Part shown: positions 6,851-10,366 of the stretch, in pieces
How the letters are laid out: the number at the start of each line of letters is the position of its first letter
Position numbering within the stretch: the first letter of the stretch is position 1
Assembly: GCA_037447655.1 (NCBI GenBank)
Contig: JBBHKE010000127.1
Span: 1-10,366 of the forward strand
Length of the DNA stretch: 10,366 nt
Direction: 5' to 3'
From: Zygnema cylindricum
Lineage: Eukaryota > Streptophyta > Zygnematophyceae > Zygnematales > Zygnemataceae
Position numbers and translations under genes: made by a program
The notes under the pieces: model-generated
The model's input: the letters and a program-made list of their open reading frames with translations, nothing else
Told to the model about the DNA's origin: nothing
Database searches by the model: none

Positions 6851-7391
6851 TCCCTAATGTGTATATTCACATTCGCAACGTCCTCTTTGTTCCTGGTCTA
6901 GCTAGGAATCTGTTTTCTGTCAAAATCGCCACTTTTGACGGCTTAAAAGCTGAATTTAATAATGATAAAGAAACATTTTTTGATAGAATAGACAATAGTA
7001 CTGTAGGTTTTGGCGTAGCACGAGATTCTACGTACGTCCTACAATCATATAGTACGCCAAAGAAATTTTCTTTAAATGCTAGCGTCAAAAGTTTTCCACT
7101 TTGGCATTTAAGATATGGTCATTTAAATAGCGAAAGTTTGCGTACTTTGCCAAATCTTGTAACCGGAATAAATTCCTTTTCTAAAAAATCTTTGGATTTT
7201 TGTCACGGTTGAATGCAAGGAAAAATGTCGCGTCACTCATTTCCCACTAGCACTACCGTCATCACTAAACAACTTGCACTTGTACATACGGACGAATGTG
7301 GTCTCATGCGCACGCTTAGCTACCGTGGATCCATTTATTTTGTCACTTTCATTGACCACGCCACTCATTTATCACACGTTTATCCAATCTG
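6851..7391 (+). pseudogene. Protease end, GAG_pre-integrase zinc finger and start of integrase core
   Basis: RNVLFVPGLARNLFSV is the strand that ends copia proteases. The integrase HHCC finger follows: WHLRYGHLNSE supplies both His (7105-7107 and 7120-7122) and FCHG the first Cys (7201-7203). TGA at 7210-7212 falls at the position of the second finger Cys, so one base change removes a zinc ligand and stops translation. Beyond it, in the same frame, LVHTDECG contains the first catalytic Asp (GAC, 7291-7293), followed by IYFVTFIDHATH. The frame ends at TGA 7390-7392, which overlaps a nine-A run. Confidence 0.88.
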
Positions 7392-7392
7392 A

Positions 7393-7690
7393 AAAAAAAA
7401 TTGACCCTTTTGCACCATTCCAGGAATTTAAAACATTGCCAGAAAATTTTTACAACAAACGAATCAAGGTCTTGCGTAGTGACTACGGTGGCGAATTTTT
7501 GTCCTACCAATTTTCTGAATTTCTCATGCAACATGGAATATTGCGTCATTTAACGCCACCTCGGACTCCACAACGAAACGTCATTGTAGAAAGGTACAAG
7601 CGAACATTACATGACATGTCACGCTCCATGTTGTACTTTTCCAATTTGCCTTATGAATTTTGGGCAGAGGTTGTCTTTTGCGCAAATTAC
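7393..7690 (+). pseudogene. Integrase catalytic core (second Asp and Glu)
   Basis: Integrase inserts the element cDNA into the host chromosome. RSDYGGEF carries the second Asp (GAC, 7481-7483) and NVIVERYKRTLHDM the Glu (GAA, 7589-7591). They are 36 residues apart, giving the canonical D-35-E spacing uninterrupted in this frame. LPYEFWAE follows as in other copia integrases. Relative to the first Asp the frame has shifted, most simply at the A run 7392-7400. It shifts again near 7690, where the ANYF reading gives way to LRNLCPTNALP. Confidence 0.9.
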
Positions 7691-8010
7691 TTCGCAATCT
7701 TTGTCCTACTAACGCTTTACCAAAATCTACTCCAATGGAAGCGTGGTCTTCTGTCAAACCAAATATACGCCACCTTCAAATCTTTGGATGTGAAGCATGG
7801 TATAAAGACCTCCTCCAATCGGACAACAAATTGGGTTCTTGCGCATTTCGTGGCATTTTCGTTGGATACGCTCCAAATTCCAAAGCGTACCACATCTAGA
7901 GTCCTTCTCGAAATAGCGTCCTCACCACCAGAGAAGTAACTTTCAACGAAATACCACTTCTCCAAACCTTCTCTCGTACGCCCTTCCTTTCCCCACTTCC
8001 CCCATTATCC
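7691..8010 (+). pseudogene. Integrase C-terminal region
   Basis: TPMEAWSSVKPNIRHLQIFG, then KLGSCAFRGIFVGYAPNSKA, is the copia segment after the integrase core (the GKKP..L/FGC..F-GY region). TAG at 7897-7899 sits where relatives carry Trp after Y-[RH]-[LIV]. Past it, SRNSVLTTREVTFNE continues in the same frame and matches the usual end of the domain. I see no chromodomain. Confidence 0.85.
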
Positions 8011-8510
8011 GACTTTCCTTCCCTCACCCTCTATGACCCTCTATCCTCAAAACTTCCCCTTAAATCTCTTCAACCATCTGACCTCACCTACCTTACACAT
8101 TCCCACCCCTCTCCTCGTAATCCTCCCATATTTTTTCCCTCATCAACTTCAAGTCCCCCTCCTCTTCCATCTTCTCCTACCCTCCTCTTTAACCTGGCTC
8201 TTCCCTCCACTCTTGCTAACCAATCAGCTGCCCTTCCTCTTCATCCTTTCACAAATTCCGAAGATACTACCTACTCTCTCCCTCTTTACCAAGACGATCC
8301 TCTTTTTGATAATCTTTCCCCCACAATTTTTTCCCACTCACCTCTTCTTGGCCCTTTTGCTCCTCTTGAGCCTTCACCTCCCTCGCTTGAGCCTTCCCCT
8401 CTTCCTGAGCCCTCTCTTTTTCCTCGCCGGAGTCTCGCAAGTCTTAGAGTTCCCCCCACTCGGCTTATTACCTCCATAGGCCATGCCTCTCTTGCTTACG
8501 CTTACTCGGC
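8011..8510 (+). pseudogene. Pro/Ser/Leu-rich linker between integrase and reverse transcriptase
   Basis: The plus strand is overwhelmingly C and T. In the frame shared with the flanking integrase and reverse transcriptase segments, the product is a Pro/Ser/Leu-rich spacer with LEPSPPSLEPSPLPEPS-type repeats near 8366-8410. Such linkers are usual here in copia polyproteins. Its long open stretch reflects the shortage of purines needed for stop codons more than selection. The overlapping Leu-rich frame at 8033-8479 is a compositional shadow. Confidence 0.7.
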
Positions 8511-9250
8511 TGGGGCCTCTGCCTCTCTTATTTTAGCCCCTCTTTCTCTCAAAACTGCCCTAAAAAGTCCTGATGCCTCCCTTTGGAAAATCGCCGGTGA
8601 CACCGAATTCAATGCCGTAATTTCTAACAAAACATGGAATGTAGTTCCCTTTCCCCAAGGAAAAAAGACAATCGGATCCAAATGGGTCTTCCGTGTAAAG
8701 CAAAAAGCGGATGAATCGGTAGACAAGTACAAAGCTCGCTTGGTGGCGAAGTGCTTTCCCCATATAGAAGGTATAGATTTCACTAAAACCATTGGTTGCA
8801 CGATTCACTTCTATACGCACCTTACTTGCTTTAGCTGATGAACATGATTTCCATGTTCATCAGATAGATTTAAGAATGTTTTCTTACATGGTATTTTATC
8901 GGAGGACATTTACATGCATCAGCCTGAAGGCTATATCTCCCCTGGATCAGAACATTTGGTTTGCGATTTTATGAAAACAATCTATGGCTTGAAACAACCC
9001 CCCAGTGTATGGAACCATACCATAGATGTCATTATGAGGAAAGAAGAATTTACCCAAATTGATGTCGATTTTAGCATTAACACTCGTGGCTCTGGCTCTT
9101 CCTTGATCATTGTTGCCATCTTTGTCAATGATCTCTTTCTTGTTGGTCCTTCCCTCCTTGAAATCTCTCATGTCAAACCTCATTTTCACACCCATTTTGA
9201 CATGGCCGATCTAGGTGAACTCACGTATTGTTTGGGCATTAAAGTTTCTC
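8511..9250 (+). pseudogene. Reverse transcriptase, fingers and palm, inactivated
   Basis: This copies element RNA into cDNA. NKTWNVVPFPQGKK, IGSKWVFRVKQKAD and KYKARLVAK are hallmark copia fingers motifs. RFTSIRTLLALADEHDFHV and HQIDL, with the first catalytic Asp (GAT, 8867-8869), lie in a second frame; then HGILSEDIYMHQPEGY and IYGLKQPPSVWNHTID return to the first. The frame breaks near 8785, where similarity to the usual E-T-F-[AS]-P-V motif is also lost, and near 8871, one base short. The active-site box reads FVND (AAT at 9127-9129) instead of [YF]VDD, so a metal-binding Asp is lost. DLGELTYCLGI ends the segment. Confidence 0.93.
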
Positions 9251-9860
9251 TTTTATCGCTTAGCTTGCACCCTCTCTCTATCTCAAGAGACCTTTATCTC
9301 TAATCTTTTAGAACGCTTTGGCATTGCAGTCTGCTCCTTTTCCACTATTTTAGATGCCAATGCCCCTCTCCTCCTTTCCACTGACTCCCTTCTCTCACCC
9401 CTCCTCTATGCTACTTACGGCTCGATGGTCGGGGCCCTTATGTACGCGATGCATGCCACCCACCTTGACATTGCCACAGTTGTCACTAAGCTCAGTCAAT
9501 TCCTCATGCGTCCTTCCGCTGATCATCTCGCAGCTGCCAAACGTGTCTTTCGTTATCTACAGGGCACTAAAAGTCTTTGTCTCACATATTCTTCCTTTGG
9601 CTCTAGTGCTTTCACAGGTTTTGTTGATTCAGATTGGGCACAAGATGAGCTTTCTCGTCGTTCCACAACTTGCTCATGCTTTTTCTTTGAGAATGGTCTT
9701 ATCTCTTGGTCATGCACAAAACAACCTTCCACCGCATGCCCCAGCACTGAGGCGGAATATAGGGCGCTTGTCACGCCGCCAAGGAAGCTGTCAGGCTTCG
9801 CACTCTGCTTTCCAATTTTGGATTTCCCCCTTTCGGCTCCTACTCCTATTTTTTCCGATT
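9251..9860 (+). pseudogene. Reverse transcriptase thumb and RNase H
   Basis: LSQETFISNLLERFGI and YGSMVGALMYAMHATHLDIA are the copia thumb motifs. RNase H, which removes template RNA, follows: GFVDSDWAQDELSRRST has its Asp at 9626-9628, STEAEYRAL its Glu at 9749-9751, and PIFSDS a further Asp at 9857-9859. Between 9770 and 9830 the recognisable sequence AAKEAVRLRTLLSNFGF is in another frame, then the original frame resumes. This is a pair of opposite one-base changes that garbles about 20 codons. Confidence 0.9.
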
Positions 9861-10045
9861 CCTAAGGAGCCCTTGATTTGATCCGTAATCTTGTTCACCA
9901 CAAAAGGACAAAGCACATCGACATTCAATATCATTACTCTCGGGAGCGGGTCGAAGATGGCACTCTCCAGTTTCTTTATGTCAAATCTGCTGACCAAGTG
10001 GCCGCTTATCTCACAAGGGCTCTTCATCGCCCTCACTTTGAGTAG
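9861..10045 (+). pseudogene. RNase H C-terminal tail
   Basis: TAA at 9863-9865 stops the frame in the S-D-[NS]-Q-like motif. GALDLIRN, HHKRTKHIDIQYHYSRE and VKSADQVAAYLTRALHRPHF continue in the same frame; they are the strongly conserved last motifs of copia polyproteins. The frame ends at TAG 10043-10045, 97 bp before the 3' LTR. Confidence 0.9.
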
Positions 10046-10130
10046 CACCGCCTCTCCTTTGGCCTTCATCTTCCTTTTCCTCCTATCTGAATTTTCTTTG
10101 TTTTCATCACAACCTGCTTTCTAGTTTTCG
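10046..10130 (+). other. 3' untranslated spacer of the element
   Basis: Pyrimidine-rich sequence between the polyprotein stop and the purine tract, with no separate gene. Confidence 0.6.
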
Positions 10131-10142
10131 CTAGAGGTGGGT
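10131..10142 (+). promoter_or_regulatory. Polypurine tract for plus-strand priming
   Basis: The purine run AGAGGTGGG (10133-10141) lies directly 5' of the 3' LTR, where LTR retrotransposons prime plus-strand DNA. One T interrupts it, and the position relative to TGTTAAGG fits the role. Confidence 0.7.
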
Positions 10143-10366
10143 TGTTAAGGGTCATTTAGCGCTGGTTAACTTAATGTCACTTTTGGTACCCTCTGTACTT
10201 TTCATTTCATGTGACGGCCCACTCTTGCCGCCCTACATACAAGTCTTTTGGACGACTATCTTTTAGTCATGTCCGTACTTATCATTTCATGCGTCGGTCT
10301 AGTCTTTTCCTTACGTACAAGTCCTTTGAACGTCGGTCCAGTCTTTGTCGCTTGACTTTTCGTCGT
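10143..10366 (+). repeat. 3' LTR, truncated by the window edge
   Basis: It starts TGTTAAGGGTCATTT and aligns colinearly with 5047-5269 to the window end, at about 89% identity with a few single-base gaps. It preserves the internal tandem duplication better than the 5' copy does. Its 3' end, the matching target duplication and hence the true LTR length are not visible. Confidence 0.93.

Larger units (their letters stand above)
5583..10045 (+). pseudogene. Copia Gag-Pol polyprotein, multiply disrupted
   Basis: This once encoded a single polyprotein of about 1,490 codons, a normal copia size. The chosen start (ATG 5583, followed by GCTTCTGCC) opens the conserved-looking Gag; an upstream in-frame ATG at 5478 would add 35 residues without recognisable content. 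Recognisable protein switches frame at about 6286-6292, 6361, 6425, 6555, 6850, 7392-7400, 7690, 8785, 8871, 9250, 9770 and 9830. Substitution-type stops lie inside otherwise good protein at 5970, 6159, 7210, 7897 and 9863. The frame closes at TAG 10043-10045, where such polyproteins usually end. No functional product is expected. Domains are listed separately. Confidence 0.93.
5047..10366 (+). mobile_element. Ty1/copia LTR retrotransposon, decayed, 3' LTR truncated by window edge
   Basis: The element has a 5' LTR, a Gag-protease-integrase-reverse transcriptase-RNase H polyprotein region, a purine-rich tract and the start of the 3' LTR. Integrase upstream of reverse transcriptase marks the copia (Pseudoviridae-like) order and separates it from Ty3/gypsy elements. 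The visible LTR parts are about 89% identical by hand alignment (roughly 24 differences in about 222 aligned bases, transitions and transversions mixed), indicating an old insertion. The 5' flanking pentamer AAATA (5042-5046) would be the target duplication, but the 3' partner lies outside the window. Coding capacity is lost throughout. Confidence 0.95.

Noticed and set aside
8286-8820. Minus-strand open frames across the linker and reverse transcriptase
   Set aside because: They lie antisense to recognisable copia protein and pyrimidine-rich linker; the Gly/Arg-rich products are composition shadows.
5047-10366. Repeat-induced point mutation as the cause of decay
   Set aside because: LTR differences include many transversions and both directions of transition, plus indels; they are not the one-sided C-to-T pattern expected of RIP.
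1-10366. CRISPR array, tRNA, rRNA or bacterial operon
   Set aside because: There are no regularly spaced identical repeats, no cloverleaf-like A/B-box sequence noticed, and no prokaryotic gene organisation.

Overview
The window is eukaryotic repeat DNA with no host gene that I can recognise. The key evidence is a Ty1/copia-type LTR retrotransposon with its domains in the order Gag, protease, integrase, reverse transcriptase, RNase H. Around it lie short terminal-inverted-repeat elements and AT-rich spacer full of GTAC/CGTAC words. Copia elements occur in plants, algae, fungi and animals, and nothing here fixes the taxon. I see no bacterial features: no operons, Shine-Dalgarno-led genes, tRNA, rRNA or CRISPR.

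Left half (1-5046): non-coding, built largely from small non-autonomous DNA transposons. Two related elements (140-417 and 2372-2937) share a 19-bp terminal inverted repeat (CATAGTTCAAAAGTAGGYG), and each is bounded by a perfect 8-bp target duplication, GCTCAAAA and GAATAAAT. A third candidate (1714-2196) begins with the same CATAGTT tip and has a 7/8 target duplication; its interior is crowded with CCGTACA-type words. A separate family of long fold-back elements (761-979, 1111-1324, and a 46-bp miniature at 616-661) starts with CACCGTG/CAACCGTG; one member shows a TA target duplication. Between 3906 and 5030 come a GC-rich two-unit tandem repeat, a T/G-rich stretch of different composition, and a C/A-rich degenerate minisatellite.

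Right half (5047-10366): one copia element. The 5' LTR starts at 5047 and the 3' LTR at 10143; the 3' LTR runs off the window after 224 bp. The visible LTR portions are roughly 89% identical by hand count. The polyprotein region (5583-10045) is dead: it carries several in-frame stops, about ten or more reading-frame changes, an FVND reverse-transcriptase box in place of YVDD, and a damaged zinc knuckle. The integrase D...E spacing (35 residues between) and the RNase H D/E motifs can still be read. The element has no TGG anywhere between 5171 and 5583, so no ordinary tRNA-3'-end primer site follows the 5' LTR. A 10-nt match to the complement of the eukaryotic initiator-tRNA anticodon arm at 5612-5621 is a candidate half-tRNA primer site, as in Drosophila copia and yeast Ty5.

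I did not find a convincing new biological system. The best leads are the transposon families with clean target duplications and the primer-site question.
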